DNA of 64,000 bases from Planctomycetia bacterium (GCA_030527105.1 JAUNBK010000005.1:20285-84284); one strand, 5' to 3'. Counted from the first letter of the stretch, positions 16,902 through 31,803 are shown. The notes: a model not told the origin generated them from the letters alone. Program-made: numbers and translations.

Positions 16902-19550
16902 ATGATTCTGGACATGAATAAATACACGACAAAATCCCAAGAGGCGATTGTCGGAGCGCAGGAGATAGCGAAATCTCACGGCAACCCGGAAATTACGCCG
17001 ACGCACCTCCTCTGCGCGCTCCTTCAGGAGAACGACGGCATTATCGAAACCCTGCTCGACCACCTCGGCGCGCGCAAGGACCTCCTCCGCAAAGTGTGCG
17101 AGGCGGAAATCAAAAACCTTCCAAGCGCAAGCGGAGCGATTAATCTCGGTTTGAGTCGCGACTTGCAGAACGTTCTCGAGAGTGCGCAAAAAGCTGCCGA
17201 GAGCATGAAAGACGAATTCATTTCGACCGAACACATGCTGCTTGCGCTTGCGAAAATCCCCTCTGCCGCGAAGAATATCCTTCAAACGGCACAGCTTTCT
17301 GAGGACAAAATCCTCCGCGTCCTCGCACCCCTGCGGGGGTCAAACCGAGTTACGGATCAGGATCCGGAGTCGAAATTTGCCGCGCTCGAGCGTTATGGAA
17401 TCGACTTGGTTCAGCGTGCACGTAAGGGAAAGTTGGATCCCGTGGTGGGACGAGACAACGAAATTCGGCGCGTGATTCAGGTTTTGTCGCGTCGAACGAA
17501 AAACAATCCCGTCCTTATTGGTGAGCCGGGCGTCGGAAAAACTGCTATTGCAGAAGGTCTGGCGTTGCGTATCGTCGAGGGAGACGTTCCGCAAAGTTTG
17601 AAAAATCGGAGAATCATCGCGCTCGACATGGGAGCGCTCGTGGCGGGCGCAAAATTCCGAGGCGATTTTGAGGAGCGCCTGAAGGCAGTGTTGCGCGATG
17701 TGGAGGCTGCGCAAGGTGGCGTCGTCCTTTTTATCGACGAATTACACACCGTTGTTGGTGCAGGAAAAAGTGAGGGAGGAAGCGATGCCGCGAACCTGCT
17801 CAAACCCGCGCTCGCGAGGGGCGATTTGCGTTGCATCGGAGCGACAACGTTGGACGAATATCGAAAATACATCGAAAAAGACCCCGCCTTGGAGCGTCGA
17901 TTTCAACCCGTCTACGTCGGCGAGCCAAGCGTAGAGGACACGATTTCGATCCTCCGTGGGTTGAAGCCGCGATACGAAGCGCATCACAAAGGCGTTAAAA
18001 TCAAGGACTCCGCGCTCGTGGCAGCAGCAAAATTGTCCTATAGATACATTGCGGACAGATTTTTGCCCGACAAGGCAATCGACCTTATGGACGAAGCGAC
18101 CAGTCGGCTCGCCATGGAGTTGGAGAGCGTGCCAGAGCCGATCGACAAAATCCAAAGGAAGCTCGTGCAATTGGAGCTAGCGGCACGGCAACTCGCCGAC
18201 GAGACGGAAGAGCACGCAGTTTCTCGACTTCGTGAAATTGAGGAAGAAATGCGCGAAAAGCGCGAAGAGCTTGCCACGCTCCGCAAGCAGTGGGAGTTGG
18301 AGAAAGCGGGAGTTGTCGACGTTCAGCAACTCCAGAATCAACTCTCCGCCGCGCAGCACGAACGCGACATGCTCTACGCCGCCATTCGTGACAATCAGTC
18401 CCAAGGGCGCATGACGAGCGAGGAGGAATTCCAGAAACTATACGAGTTGGACCTCCATTGTCGCCAGCTTCAGGAGCAGCTCGAGAGCAGCTCGCAATCG
18501 AACGAAGAGGCGGAATTGAGCGTGGGAAAAAATCGCCTCCTTCGAAAAGAAGTGGGACCGGAGGAAATTGCCGAGGTCGTGAGTGCGTGGACGGGGATTC
18601 CGGTATCCAGAATGATGGAGACCGAAAAAGAGAAGCTGCTCAACCTCGAGGCGCGCCTCCATGAACGTGTCGTGGGGCAGAACGACGCTGTAGAAGCGGT
18701 CGCAAATGCCGTGCGTCGAAGTCGAGCCGGCATCCAATCCGAGAATCGACCGATTGGATCGTTCATCTTTCTCGGTCCGACGGGCGTGGGAAAAACTGAG
18801 TTGTGCAAGGCGCTTGCCGAGATTATGTTCGACAATGAGAACGCTATGGTGCGTCTCGACATGAGCGAATTCATGGAGCGTCATACCGTGAGTCGTTTGA
18901 TTGGCGCGCCCCCTGGATACATCGGATACGAAGAGGGTGGGCGTCTCACGGAAGCGGTGCGGCGGAGACCTTATTGTGTCATTCTCCTCGACGAAATAGA
19001 GAAGGCGCATCGGGATGTGTTCAATATCCTCCTGCAAGTTTTGGACGACGGAAGGCTTTCCGACAATCAAGGACACACGGTCGATTTCACCAATACGATC
19101 GTCGTCATGACCTCGAACATCGGAAGTCGTGAGATTCAGGAACTAACGCAGCAAAATGCGCCAGAAATTGAAGTCGAAGCGGTGGCGAAAGGCGCATTGC
19201 GCGAGGTGTTTTTGCCAGAATTCCTCAATCGTGTGGACGAAACGATTATCTTCCACCCGCTCAAGAAGGAGCAGATATTCGACATTGTGAAAATTCAGGT
19301 CGAACTTCTTCAGAAGCGCCTGCTCGAGCATGGTTGGTCGCTTGAAGTGACACCAGCGGCGATTCAGGCGGTGGCGGACGAGGGATACGATCCCATTTAT
19401 GGCGCGCGTCCGTTGAAGAGGGTGATTCAGCAAAGAATCGAAAATCCCATGGCGACCGACATTTTGAAGAACAATTATCCAGAGGGAACCATTTTGCGCG
19501 TCGATTTTCGAGGAGAGCGCTACGTCATTTCGAGCGAAAAAATGGCGTAA
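16902..19550 (+). CDS. clpB: ATP-dependent disaggregase ClpB
   Basis: ClpB is a hexameric AAA+ machine that pulls proteins out of aggregates together with DnaK. The 882-residue protein has the double Clp-N repeat (1-145), AAA-1 with Walker A GEPGVGKT near 207 and [12 protein letters not shown], the ClpB-specific coiled-coil middle domain (about 405-525), AAA-2 with [12 protein letters not shown] near 624 and the [11 protein letters not shown] sensor-2 region. ATG 16902 has GGAAGAG 8 nt upstream; ATG 16914 is also possible. Its 5' leader is a MITE. Confidence 0.97.
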   Translation: MILDMNKYTTKSQEAIVGAQEIAKSHGNPEITPTHLLCALLQENDGIIETLLDHLGARKDLLRKVCEAEIKNLPSASGAINLGLSRDLQNVLESAQKAAESMKDEFISTEHMLLALAKIPSAAKNILQTAQLSEDKILRVLAPLRGSNRVTDQDPESKFAALERYGIDLVQRARKGKLDPVVGRDNEIRRVIQVLSRRTKNNPVLIGEPGVGKTAIAEGLALRIVEGDVPQSLKNRRIIALDMGALVAGAKFRGDFEERLKAVLRDVEAAQGGVVLFIDELHTVVGAGKSEGGSDAANLLKPALARGDLRCIGATTLDEYRKYIEKDPALERRFQPVYVGEPSVEDTISILRGLKPRYEAHHKGVKIKDSALVAAAKLSYRYIADRFLPDKAIDLMDEATSRLAMELESVPEPIDKIQRKLVQLELAARQLADETEEHAVSRLREIEEEMREKREELATLRKQWELEKAGVVDVQQLQNQLSAAQHERDMLYAAIRDNQSQGRMTSEEEFQKLYELDLHCRQLQEQLESSSQSNEEAELSVGKNRLLRKEVGPEEIAEVVSAWTGIPVSRMMETEKEKLLNLEARLHERVVGQNDAVEAVANAVRRSRAGIQSENRPIGSFIFLGPTGVGKTELCKALAEIMFDNENAMVRLDMSEFMERHTVSRLIGAPPGYIGYEEGGRLTEAVRRRPYCVILLDEIEKAHRDVFNILLQVLDDGRLSDNQGHTVDFTNTIVVMTSNIGSREIQELTQQNAPEIEVEAVAKGALREVFLPEFLNRVDETIIFHPLKKEQIFDIVKIQVELLQKRLLEHGWSLEVTPAAIQAVADEGYDPIYGARPLKRVIQQRIENPMATDILKNNYPEGTILRVDFRGERYVISSEKMA

Positions 19551-19556
19551 TTTTTC

Positions 19557-19602
19557 GAAAAGGGAGATTTTCTCATTTTTTTTGAGAAATTTTCCCTTTT
19601 TT
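19557..19602 (+). terminator. Terminator of clpB
   Basis: Long stem AAAAGGGA..TTTTCTCA with TGAGAAA..TTTCCCTTTT around a T-rich loop, ending in TTTTTT; it begins 7 nt after the clpB stop. Confidence 0.75.
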
Positions 19603-19615
19603 AGTGCCTATTCAC

Positions 19616-19643
19616 TTGTTATTTTCCATTTTCGGATTATAAT
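19616..19643 (+). promoter_or_regulatory. Sigma-70-like promoter of the repetitive secreted protein
   Basis: TTGTTA (19616-19621), 16 bp, TATAAT (19638-19643). Transcription would start about 50 nt before the ATG at 19697, whose GAGGAG ribosome site is at 19687-19692. Confidence 0.6.
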
Positions 19644-19696
19644 TGTAGGGAGTAGAGTATCTTGCGTATTTTAACCAAACTTAAATGAGGAGTGTA

Positions 19697-20323
19697 ATGA
19701 GAAAGATAAGTCGAGCTTTGTTTTCGTGTTTAGTCGTGTTCGGTGCGGTTTCTGCTCTCTATGCAGACGACGCAGTGGTCGATGATGCCGCGCCAGCAGT
19801 CGAAGCGGTTGCGGAAGAGGCGGCTCCTGCCGAGGCGTTGCCAGCGGAATTGCCTGCTGAACTGCCCGCAGAACTGCCCGCGGAAGAGGCGCCCGAAGAG
19901 ATCGTGTTGGAAGAAGCCCCTGCGGCGGAAGAAGCTGCACCCGAAGCGGAAGCCGAGGAACTCGTGCTGGAAGATGTGCCGGTCGTTGAAGCCCCCGCTG
20001 TCGAAGCTCCCGCCGAGGAAGCCGCCCCTGCTGAAGAACCCGTCGTGGTTGAAGAACCCGCCGTCGAAGCTCCTGCCGAGGAAGCTGCCCCTGCTGAAGA
20101 AGCCGTCGTGGTTGAAGCTCCCGCTGTCGAAGCGCCCGCCGAGGAAGCCGCCCCTGCTGAAGAACCCGTCGTTGTCGAAGCCCCCGTCGAGGAGGTCGCT
20201 CCAGTTGAAACCCCCGCGCCATCCCAAGAAGCCGCAGTCGTCGAAGATGCTGGTCACGCGTGTGTTCCGGCTCAAAAGTGCGTTCGCCCGGTGTATCGTC
20301 CGCGATACTATCGTTGCCACTAA
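19697..20323 (+). CDS. Secreted Pro/Ala/Glu/Val-repeat protein, unknown function
   Basis: The 208-residue protein has a signal peptide (RKISRALFSCLVVFGAVSALYA, cleavage near ADD), then about 160 residues made almost only of Ala, Glu, Pro and Val. These include PAEL repeats and three 21-residue repeats of the VEAPAEEAAPAEE type. It ends with a short basic, Cys-containing tail (GHACVPAQKC, RPRYYRCH). It would be an extended acidic polymer-like exported protein with a basic anchor, possibly envelope-associated. I do not recognise a family. ATG 19697 is chosen over 19685 because GAGGAG lies 5 nt before it. It has its own promoter and terminator. Confidence 0.75.
   Translation: MRKISRALFSCLVVFGAVSALYADDAVVDDAAPAVEAVAEEAAPAEALPAELPAELPAELPAEEAPEEIVLEEAPAAEEAAPEAEAEELVLEDVPVVEAPAVEAPAEEAAPAEEPVVVEEPAVEAPAEEAAPAEEAVVVEAPAVEAPAEEAAPAEEPVVVEAPVEEVAPVETPAPSQEAAVVEDAGHACVPAQKCVRPVYRPRYYRCH
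20000..20188 (+). repeat. Three 63-bp in-frame tandem repeats
   Basis: Three consecutive units code VEAPAEEAAPAEE followed by PVVVEEPA, AVVVEAPA or PVVVEAPV. Unit length is a multiple of three, so copy-number change would lengthen or shorten the protein without breaking it. Confidence 0.85.
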
Positions 20324-20353
20324 ACTCTGAGAAAGACGCTGTTGCTTGAATTC

Positions 20354-20402
20354 AGGCGGCTTGGGACATCCTTTCGTGATGCTTCAAGCCGCCTTTTCTT
20401 TT
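20354..20402 (+). terminator. Terminator between the repeat protein and beta-galactosidase
   Basis: GGCGGCTTG pairs with CAAGCCGCC (9 bp) followed by TTTTCTTTT. It serves the plus-strand gene. Confidence 0.8.
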
Positions 20403-20456
20403 GGTGATAGGCTATTGAAGAGGGCGATCCACACGACCACCCTCGCGCGAGAAAAC

Positions 20457-24638
<4,182 letters not shown>

Positions 24639-27110
24639 ATGAAAAATTTTTACACCCACGCCCTTTTATTGTGGACGTTTTTTCTCTGCGCGACGGTCGT
24701 TGCCCAAGAGAAAAGTCATGAGTATTGGATTTCGCCTGTTCCTTTCACGGAAGTGCAGGTCGAGACGGGATTTTGGAAGCCTCGATTGGATGCGTGTCGC
24801 GAGACGACGATTCCGTTCTCATTCAAAAAGTGTGAGGAAACGGGGCGAATTAGCAACTTTGCCAAGGCTGGCGGGTTGGAGCCGGGAAGGTTTCAAGGGA
24901 TTTATTTCGATGACTCCGACCTCTACAAGGTGATAGAGGGTGCTGCGTATGTGTTGGCACTCCAGAAAGACGAAAAACTCGATGCGTATTTGGACGAAAT
25001 CATCGCCAAAATCGCTGCCGCGCAGGAGGACGATGGGTATCTCTATACCATTCGAACCATTTATCAAAAAGCGGCGCAAAAAGAGGGGCAAGCGGTTCCG
25101 CCCGGTGGCGAGAAACGTTGGTCGAACACTGGCGGACACGAACTCTACTGCGTTGGGCACCTCTATGAGGCGGCGTACGCCCACTATCTCGCGACGGGGA
25201 AGCGCAACCTTCTCGACGTCGCGCTCAAGTCGGCAGACCTGATTTGCGCCACGTTTGGTGTGGACAAGTCGCAGAATTGGCCTCCGGGACACCAGGAAAT
25301 CGAGATCGGTCTGGCGAAATTGTATCGACTCACGGGCGAGAAGAAATATTTGGACACGGCACGATATTTTCTCGACATCCGCGGACCGCACGAGGGGCGA
25401 ACGTATCCTGCCTACGGCGGGTACAGCCAGGATCATCTTCCCGTTTTGGAGCAAAAAGAGGCGGTGGGGCACGCCGTCCGCGCACTCTATTTGTATAGCG
25501 GAATGGCAGACATTGCCGCGCTCACAGGAGACGAAGAGTATTTGCGAGCGATTCGCACCATTTGGGACGACGTGATGGAGCGCAAACTCTACGTCACGGG
25601 CGGACTCGGCGCGAGACCTCACGGCGAAGCATTCGGCGACGCGTACGAACTCCCCAACGATACGGCTTATTGCGAAACGTGCGCCCAAATCGCTGGCATT
25701 TTTTGGGCACACCGCATGTTTCTCACCTCGGGGGAAAGCGACTTTATCGACGCGCTTGAGAAAATCCTCTACAACGGAATGCTCTCTGGCGTCAGCATGG
25801 AGGGGGATCGATTCTTCTATCCAAACGTCCTTGAAGTCCACAATCGGCGCGAGCGCAGCCCGTGGTTTGGGTGCTCGTGCTGCCCGAGCAACGTTTGTCG
25901 ATTCCTTGCTTCCATGCCGGGGTATATTTATGCGGTGCGAGAGGATGTCGTGTACGTGAATTTGTACACCGATTCGCGCGTGGAGTTGGATGGGGTAGTC
26001 GATGGTAAGGCGTCTAAAATTGTCTTGGAACAAAAAACCGACTATCCGTGGGACGGTGCCATTGTCGTCACAACGCAGACGCCGGGGACTTACACGCTCA
26101 AATTCCGCGTTCCTGGCTGGGCGAAGGATGAAGCCGCACCGGGAAAGGAAAAATTGTACACCTTCCTCCCCGGCTGCGCGACCGATAGCGTCCAGACTGC
26201 GCAAGAAAACTCCGCTCACTCGGAGTCGCTGACGGAGGATGGGTATATCACCATCACGAAAACATGGAAGGTGGGCGACACGGTGGAGTTGTATTTTCCC
26301 ATGCCGATTCGCAGGGTGATTGCGGACGAGCGTGTCGATGCGACGCGGGGGAAGGTCGCTCTCCAACGCGGTCCGATGGTCTTCTGCATGGAGCAGCAAG
26401 ACGTGCCAGCGCAGAGCCTTTTCGCTCTCGTTTTGGACGATTCCGCTCCAATCGAGGCGACGTGGGAGCCTGATTTGCTCAATGGAGTGGTGGTCCTCAA
26501 GGGTGAGTTGGAGGAGTACTCCATGGCGCGTTCCGATAATGCACAAGAGGCGGTTGCGACCAGAAAGGTGAAATTCCAGGCGATTCCGTATTATGCGTGG
26601 GCGCATCGTGAGGCGCGTCAAATGTGTGTCTGGATCGCGCGCACGCCCGAGGCGGCTCGCCCCTTGAGTTGGATGGACTCCGTTGAAATCCGAACGCCTG
26701 AGTTCGTCCAAACCCCCGAAATCATGAAGGATGGCAAAATCCCAACCGGTCCGGAAGACCACCAGCACGCGCGTATGCATTGGTGGCCCAAGTTGGGCGT
26801 CGCGTTGTGGATGGAGTACCATTTCCCAACGCCGACGCAAGTCTCGGGAGTCGAAATCTACTGGTTTGACGACACGGGGCGCGGGCATTGCCGAACGCCA
26901 GAGTCGTGGAAGTTGTTGTATCAAAGCGAAAATGGGGACTGGCTGCCGGTCGAGAATCCGTCCGAATTCGGCGTGAAGGTGAATCAGTTTAACGTTGTCA
27001 CGTTTAAACCAGTCGAAACGAAGGCGTTGCGCGTTGAGATTCAGTCTCAAAAGGATTGGGCGGGCGGCGTCTATGAGTGGAGAGTGACGAGAATTCAACC
27101 TGAGAAATAG
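24639..27110 (+). CDS. Exported beta-L-arabinofuranosidase, GH127 (DUF1680)
   Basis: This 823-residue protein has a signal peptide (NFYTHALLLWTFFLCATVVAQ) and an (alpha/alpha)6-barrel DUF1680 domain. The GH127 zinc-thiolate site is visible: YCETCAQIAG (Glu and Cys) and GCSCCPSNVCRF, whose Cys is the nucleophile in characterised members. The C-terminal 150 residues (KLGVALWMEYHFPTPTQVSGVEIYWFD) form a beta-sandwich that may bind carbohydrate. It releases arabinofuranose from plant or glycoprotein chains. ATG 24639 has GGAGA 5 nt upstream. A terminator follows. Confidence 0.9.
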   Translation: MKNFYTHALLLWTFFLCATVVAQEKSHEYWISPVPFTEVQVETGFWKPRLDACRETTIPFSFKKCEETGRISNFAKAGGLEPGRFQGIYFDDSDLYKVIEGAAYVLALQKDEKLDAYLDEIIAKIAAAQEDDGYLYTIRTIYQKAAQKEGQAVPPGGEKRWSNTGGHELYCVGHLYEAAYAHYLATGKRNLLDVALKSADLICATFGVDKSQNWPPGHQEIEIGLAKLYRLTGEKKYLDTARYFLDIRGPHEGRTYPAYGGYSQDHLPVLEQKEAVGHAVRALYLYSGMADIAALTGDEEYLRAIRTIWDDVMERKLYVTGGLGARPHGEAFGDAYELPNDTAYCETCAQIAGIFWAHRMFLTSGESDFIDALEKILYNGMLSGVSMEGDRFFYPNVLEVHNRRERSPWFGCSCCPSNVCRFLASMPGYIYAVREDVVYVNLYTDSRVELDGVVDGKASKIVLEQKTDYPWDGAIVVTTQTPGTYTLKFRVPGWAKDEAAPGKEKLYTFLPGCATDSVQTAQENSAHSESLTEDGYITITKTWKVGDTVELYFPMPIRRVIADERVDATRGKVALQRGPMVFCMEQQDVPAQSLFALVLDDSAPIEATWEPDLLNGVVVLKGELEEYSMARSDNAQEAVATRKVKFQAIPYYAWAHREARQMCVWIARTPEAARPLSWMDSVEIRTPEFVQTPEIMKDGKIPTGPEDHQHARMHWWPKLGVALWMEYHFPTPTQVSGVEIYWFDDTGRGHCRTPESWKLLYQSENGDWLPVENPSEFGVKVNQFNVVTFKPVETKALRVEIQSQKDWAGGVYEWRVTRIQPEK

Positions 27111-27128
27111 TCTCTTGTTGCTCTCGGT

Positions 27129-27175
27129 AGTGTCTCCAAATTTGCGCAAGTGTAAATCTGGAGACACTTTTTTTC
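27129..27175 (+). terminator. Terminator of the GH127 gene
   Basis: AGTGTCTCCA pairs with TGGAGACACT (10 bp perfect) around a 20-nt loop, followed by a run of seven T. Confidence 0.85.
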
Positions 27176-27216
27176 TCATTTTCTTGGTCTTTTTTGTGTT
27201 TTTTCCAATTTTTTGC

Positions 27217-27244
27217 TTGCAAAGAACATGAAGTGGAGTATAAT
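27217..27244 (+). promoter_or_regulatory. Sigma-70-like promoter of the PEP-CTERM gene
   Basis: TTGCAA (27217-27222), 16 bp, TATAAT (27239-27244), 75 nt before the ATG. A small stem GAGTGG..CCACTC lies in the leader at 27256-27280. Confidence 0.6.
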
Positions 27245-27318
27245 GATCAGCATGTGAGTGGTCCTGAGATATGTCCACTCTCGGGAGAAATGATCCTCGG
27301 TCGATTTAGGAGAATATC

Positions 27319-30300
27319 ATGCAGAAAACAATGAAATATATATATATATATATATATACTGGCGCTGATTCCTTGTGTTGCATTCGCACAAGATCCATAC
27401 GTTACTAACACCGAAACACTGAATCCCGGTGGCGACGGCGTCGTTGGCACGCTGCGGTACGGACGCTACGTCAATTACGCGCAGGGGAAAACAACGTCTC
27501 AGAGCTCCACGTTGGGCAGCTATTCGTCTGATTTCGCAGTCGATGGCGTGATCCCTTCTGCGAATCCTAACAACTTTTCTCATACTGCCGTAGACCGCAG
27601 CACTACCCACTGGTGGCAGGTGAATTACTCCACCACGGCACTGGGGCTTGCGGAAATATACATCTTTAATCGCTCAGGTTTTGAGTCTCGTCTGGATGAT
27701 TTCACCATTGATATATGGAATGGGGATCCCAGTAACGGCGGGACGCTCGTTCAATATTGGGCGGACAACGCATCTTTTTCTGGAGGGAAGTCCTTCACTC
27801 TCGACACGTCGGCGAAGGGCACCTATCTGCGGATCACCGATGGTGCCGGGACGGAGTGCCTCACACTTCCGGAAGTGCTTCTCTTTGTTGACAAAACGGA
27901 TGTCGGTGGATACGGAAGCACTGCGACTCAGGACGGAAACTACTACTGGGCGACGCCTTTCACGCAAAGCTCGACGGGCACGCTCGTCATGGACTGGGAT
28001 TTGAGCGGTACCGCGCCCACTCACGACGTCCTCGACGTTGCGGGTTCTTTCACGGCAGGCGGAACCATTCAGATGAACGTCATTAGTGGCGCAACGCTTA
28101 CGGCAGGCGAGTATGAATTGCTCAAGGCAGACTCCTTCAGTGGTACGTTCGCTTCTGTCGTTTACTCTAACGACTTCAGAAACGCGCTCGAAAATGCGAG
28201 CTTGCTCAGCGACTCCTCCACTCTTGCAACCTCGGGAAAATTAACGCTCCAGAGCATGGCGTCTGACGATGCTTATTGGAAAAACACTGCGGCGGCGGGG
28301 GCGGATTTTGCCACCGCAGGCAATTGGGTCGGAACTCCCTCTGGAAGCACGCTCTATATGGGCGTTTATGCTGGTGACGATGATTCCGCAGTTTTAAGCA
28401 CCACAGTGGATGCCGCTGCGCTTGTAATGGGGCGCGAGGCATCGACCACCGCGCTCACGATCAACACGGGTGGAACGCTGACGACGACTGGCAACGTCTT
28501 GGTTGGAAATGTTGCAAACTCCACCGCAACGCTCACCGTCAATGGAGGAACTCTCGACGCGACTGGTATTTTGAGAGTCGATTACGGCGGCACGCTCCGG
28601 ATCGACAGCGGAAGCGTCTCGGCAGCGGGCGGTTCTGGGGCGGGCCATCAAGCCAACGCCGTGGGACAGATTGCCGTCAATGGTGGATCCTTGACATTTG
28701 GAAACGGGTTAAACTATTTCGGATACGGTGGCGGCTCAAAAGGAAGTCTCACCGTGAGCGATGGTACCGTGTCGATCAATCAACTGCAATTGGGATACAA
28801 TGGGAATTCTACCGGAAGCGTTACGATAGACGGAGGGAAAACAACCTTCACGGGCAACGCGCGCATCGGAAATAGCGGCACAGGAACAATTACCCAAACG
28901 AACGGAGAAGTAACGAGCACTGGGACGATGTACATCGGCGACAATTCTAGCGGCACGGGAACGATTTCTATCTCTGGCGGGACATGGAATGCCACACAAT
29001 TCGTCGTCGGAACTCGTGGGACGGGCAACCTCAATATCTCTGGGAACGCAAGTGTGACAATGTCAAGTAGTCTCGTGGTGGCGTACGCAGCGACGAGCGG
29101 CGCACGAGGAACCGTCTCTCAAACGGGCGGCACCGTGAACGTGCAGGGAGAAGGAATTCAGTATGGACTTGGAACGGACAGCAATACCGGAACGGGGGTC
29201 TATAATCTCTCCGGCGGAACCCTCACCGCGAATCGCGTTTGGAGAACGAAAGATGGCGTGACGGCAGAGTTCAACGTGAGCGGCACAGGAAAAGCGACCA
29301 TAACGGGAGACATTTCCGTCCCCACAACCGTGAGCGGTGGTTCTTTGACGGCGGGATCAATCAGCGGCTCCGACTTCACACAATCGGGCGGAACGACAGA
29401 CCTCGCGACGCTATCCGCCACCAACAGCGCTCTCAAGGGTGGAACCATGACAGTCGGTTCCATCACGACGGACTTCGTTCAGAGCGGTTCCTCCACACTT
29501 GCTCCTGGCGGAGTTGGTACGATTGGCACCACGGAAGTCTCCGGCGCGTACACAATCGAACGCGGTCCGGGAACGGAGAATGTTGCGCTCGGTAAAGCTG
29601 CTTCTATGTCGACTGTGTATAATGCAGCTTTCCCCGCATCGAAAGCCGTCGACGGCATAACGATAACGGGAGAAACCCCAGACACCTACAATTTTGCTCA
29701 CACAAGCGGGAGTTCGGGAACCGATCAATGGTGGCAGGTCGACTTGGGAGAGACGACTACGTTGGGAGCAATCAAACTGTACAATCGATATGCCAACGGC
29801 AGTCGACTTACCAATAACGGTTCTACTTACCATTTCGAGTTGTACAGCGGAACCCTTGATGATTTGGGAGAGCGGGTTTGGACTTCGCCATCTTACAGCA
29901 CGTACACACCTGGCATCGAATTTAACTATACCGATGCGGACGGCGCGCAGGGACGAGTTCTTCGCATCGTGCGCGATTTCGCAGACCCCGTTCCCTCGGG
30001 GGACGAGGTGACGCTGAATCTTGTCGAGCTTGAGGCGTATGCCATGGTGAATCCGACGCTTTCCTTCGATATCGCGGCAGACGCAAACGACACGATAGCC
30101 CTTTTGTCTGGCGCCTCACTCGACCTCGACAATGCAATTTTGTCGCTCAATTTCCTCGACGGAGTGACTCCCGAGGCGGGCGACTCATGGCAGCTTTTCG
30201 ATATTCAGGACGGCGCGACGCTCGCGGGCGATTTTGCGGAAATCCTTTCGAATATCGCTCTCGCACCGGGTTTGAGTTGGGACACATCCCGGCTCCATGA

Positions 30301-30409
30301 GACCGGCGTGTTGAGTTTTGGTGCCGAGTCTGTGCCGGAGCCATCGACGTGGGTGCTCCTCCTGATCGGCGCGACGTTCGTTGGCATGAGAGTGCGGCGA
30401 CGAAAGTAG
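27319..30409 (+). CDS. PEP-CTERM surface protein with F5/8C domains, out of frame at a TA tract
   Basis: From ATG 27319 (AGGAGA 5 nt upstream) the frame reads MQKTMKYIYIYIYIYW then stops; the long frame begins one phase away at 27359 with LALIPCVAFAQDPY, clearly the end of a signal peptide. The two join if the intervening (TA)11 is 9 or 12 units. The mature part has a discoidin/F5-8C-like domain (WWQVNYSTTALGLAEIYIFN), a long Gly/Thr/Ser beta-helix of autotransporter-strand type (TLTVNGGTLDATG), a second F5-8C domain (WWQVDLGETTTLGAIKLYN) and a PEP-CTERM tail (VPEPSTWVLLLIGATFVG, RVRRRK). It is probably a carbohydrate-binding exported protein sorted by exosortase, phase-variable or a sequencing-error frameshift. 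Confidence 0.82.
27337..27358 (+). repeat. (TA)11 dinucleotide tract in signal-peptide codons
   Basis: Eleven perfect TA units lie directly after ATGAAA and directly before CTGGCGCTGATTCC. Each unit gained or lost shifts the frame by two. Nine or twelve units restore an uninterrupted signal peptide (MKYIYI..LALIPCVAFAQ). Confidence 0.95.
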
Positions 30410-30472
30410 ACGTCTTTGGTACTGCGCTCAAAGGAATTTGAGTTTTCGCTTTTGGTGTTGAGAGGTTTTGAT

Positions 30473-30510
30473 GTTGGGTGAGTTGGCAATGTCCGATTCA
30501 CCCAACTTTA
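30473..30510. terminator. Bidirectional terminator after the PEP-CTERM gene
   Basis: GTTGGGTGA pairs with TCACCCAAC (9 bp), followed by TTTAT. It lies between the convergent PEP-CTERM gene and the CNNM/CBS gene. Confidence 0.65.
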
Positions 30511-31803
30511 TCATTCGACACCATTCTCGCGCTCGATTTTCACGGACTCGATTTTCCTCGCGCTCGCTTTGAGCACCGTGAGTCGGATCTTTTGCTTGTC
30601 GAGAGAAATAGAGGCATTCTCCTTCGGAATGCAGCCGAGTAGCGTGAGAATAAGCCCACCGATCGTTTCATAGTCCCCGTCGTCAGGGATGTCCCACTGG
30701 AGTTGGGAATTCAGCTCGTCGATGCGCGTCCGCCCCAAGACGTTGAAAGACCCATCGGGGTTGGGGATAATCTCTTTTTGCGGCTCTTCGTCCGTTTCGT
30801 CCGTGATTTCTCCCACGATTTCTTCTAAAATATCCTCAAGCGTCACGACGCCCGCCACACCGCCGTATTCGTCCAAAACGATGGCAAAATGGCTTCGATT
30901 TCTGAGGAATTCCTGGAGCAACATCTGCACGGGCTTCGTCTCCGGCACAAAAACCGGGGCGTGCATCATCGATATCCAATCCACACTCCCACTTTCTGCC
31001 GCATTTTTCCATTTCGCGAGCAAATCTTTGCTAAAAAGGACGCCAATGATATCGTCGCGACTTCCGTTGTAAACGGGGATTCGGGATAGCTGGGTTGAAT
31101 TGACAAAATCGAGCATTTCGTCCCACGTCGCGTCCTTGGAGAGGCACTCCATCTCCGTGCGCGGGGTCATCACGGCAGACGCCGTCACTTCGTCGAGTTG
31201 CATAATCCGCTCAATCATCACTCGCGCGTTGTCGGCAATCACGCCCTCCTTGTGCCCCTCCGTCACGATGGAGCGAATCTCCTCTTCAAGATCGACTTCG
31301 TCCTGCTCCGCGATGTTTGAGATGCCCGCCAAGCGATAAAAGAAGAATTTGAAGAATTTCGAACACGCCGAGAGCGGGAGCGCGAGGAACGAGAGGAAGC
31401 GGAAACAGCAGAATCCGTGATAAACGATGTGCGTCGCGAACAGGTCGGCAATCGGGATCGGGAGCCAATAGCCTGCGGCAACGTAGAGAAGAAAGCATCC
31501 GCCGCATTGCGCCCACATGGACGCGCTGTCCCACAAGAGCGCGTTGGGAGAAGTGAGACCCCCGGAGACGAAACACAACGCAGCCGCCGGCGTCGCGAAA
31601 AGGAGGAGCGCGCGCAGCATCTCGATCCCCTCTTGCGTCGATTCGTACGAATTGATTATGACGTCAAAATACGCCCCAGTATTTTTGTTCGAACACTTTT
31701 TCTTGAGGTCGTGCCGCGTGAACTCCACGAGTGCGCGCGAAGCAATGGAAAGAAGGAACAAAACCAAACACAAAAGACAATAGAAAGCAAAAGCGTTAGT
31801 CAT
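30511..31803 (-). CDS. CNNM-domain/CBS-pair membrane protein (CorC/HlyC family)
   Basis: This 430-residue inner-membrane protein belongs to the family linked to Mg2+/Co2+ efflux and often named hemolysin-like. ATG 31803 overlaps the end of ybeY by 8 nt (ATGACTAA). An N-terminal helix, a DUF21/CNNM segment with three further hydrophobic stretches, the CBS pair (MTPRTEMECLS.., GVLFSKDLLAKW, VVLDEYGGVAGVVTLEDILE) and a C-terminal CorC/HlyC domain (DGSFNVLGRTRIDELN) are visible. The ybeY-CNNM pairing is common in bacteria. No motif tells which ion it moves. Confidence 0.88.
   Translation of the reverse strand: MTNAFAFYCLLCLVLFLLSIASRALVEFTRHDLKKKCSNKNTGAYFDVIINSYESTQEGIEMLRALLLFATPAAALCFVSGGLTSPNALLWDSASMWAQCGGCFLLYVAAGYWLPIPIADLFATHIVYHGFCCFRFLSFLALPLSACSKFFKFFFYRLAGISNIAEQDEVDLEEEIRSIVTEGHKEGVIADNARVMIERIMQLDEVTASAVMTPRTEMECLSKDATWDEMLDFVNSTQLSRIPVYNGSRDDIIGVLFSKDLLAKWKNAAESGSVDWISMMHAPVFVPETKPVQMLLQEFLRNRSHFAIVLDEYGGVAGVVTLEDILEEIVGEITDETDEEPQKEIIPNPDGSFNVLGRTRIDELNSQLQWDIPDDGDYETIGGLILTLLGCIPKENASISLDKQKIRLTVLKASARKIESVKIERENGVE

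Noticed and set aside
20000..20188. 63-bp repeats considered as a CRISPR-like array
   Set aside because: Units are head-to-tail without spacers and lie in frame inside an exported repetitive protein; no cas genes in the window.
24819..27278. 819-codon open frame opposite the GH127 gene
   Set aside because: Arg/His-rich composition typical of an antisense shadow; the GH127 frame has all catalytic motifs and a signal peptide.
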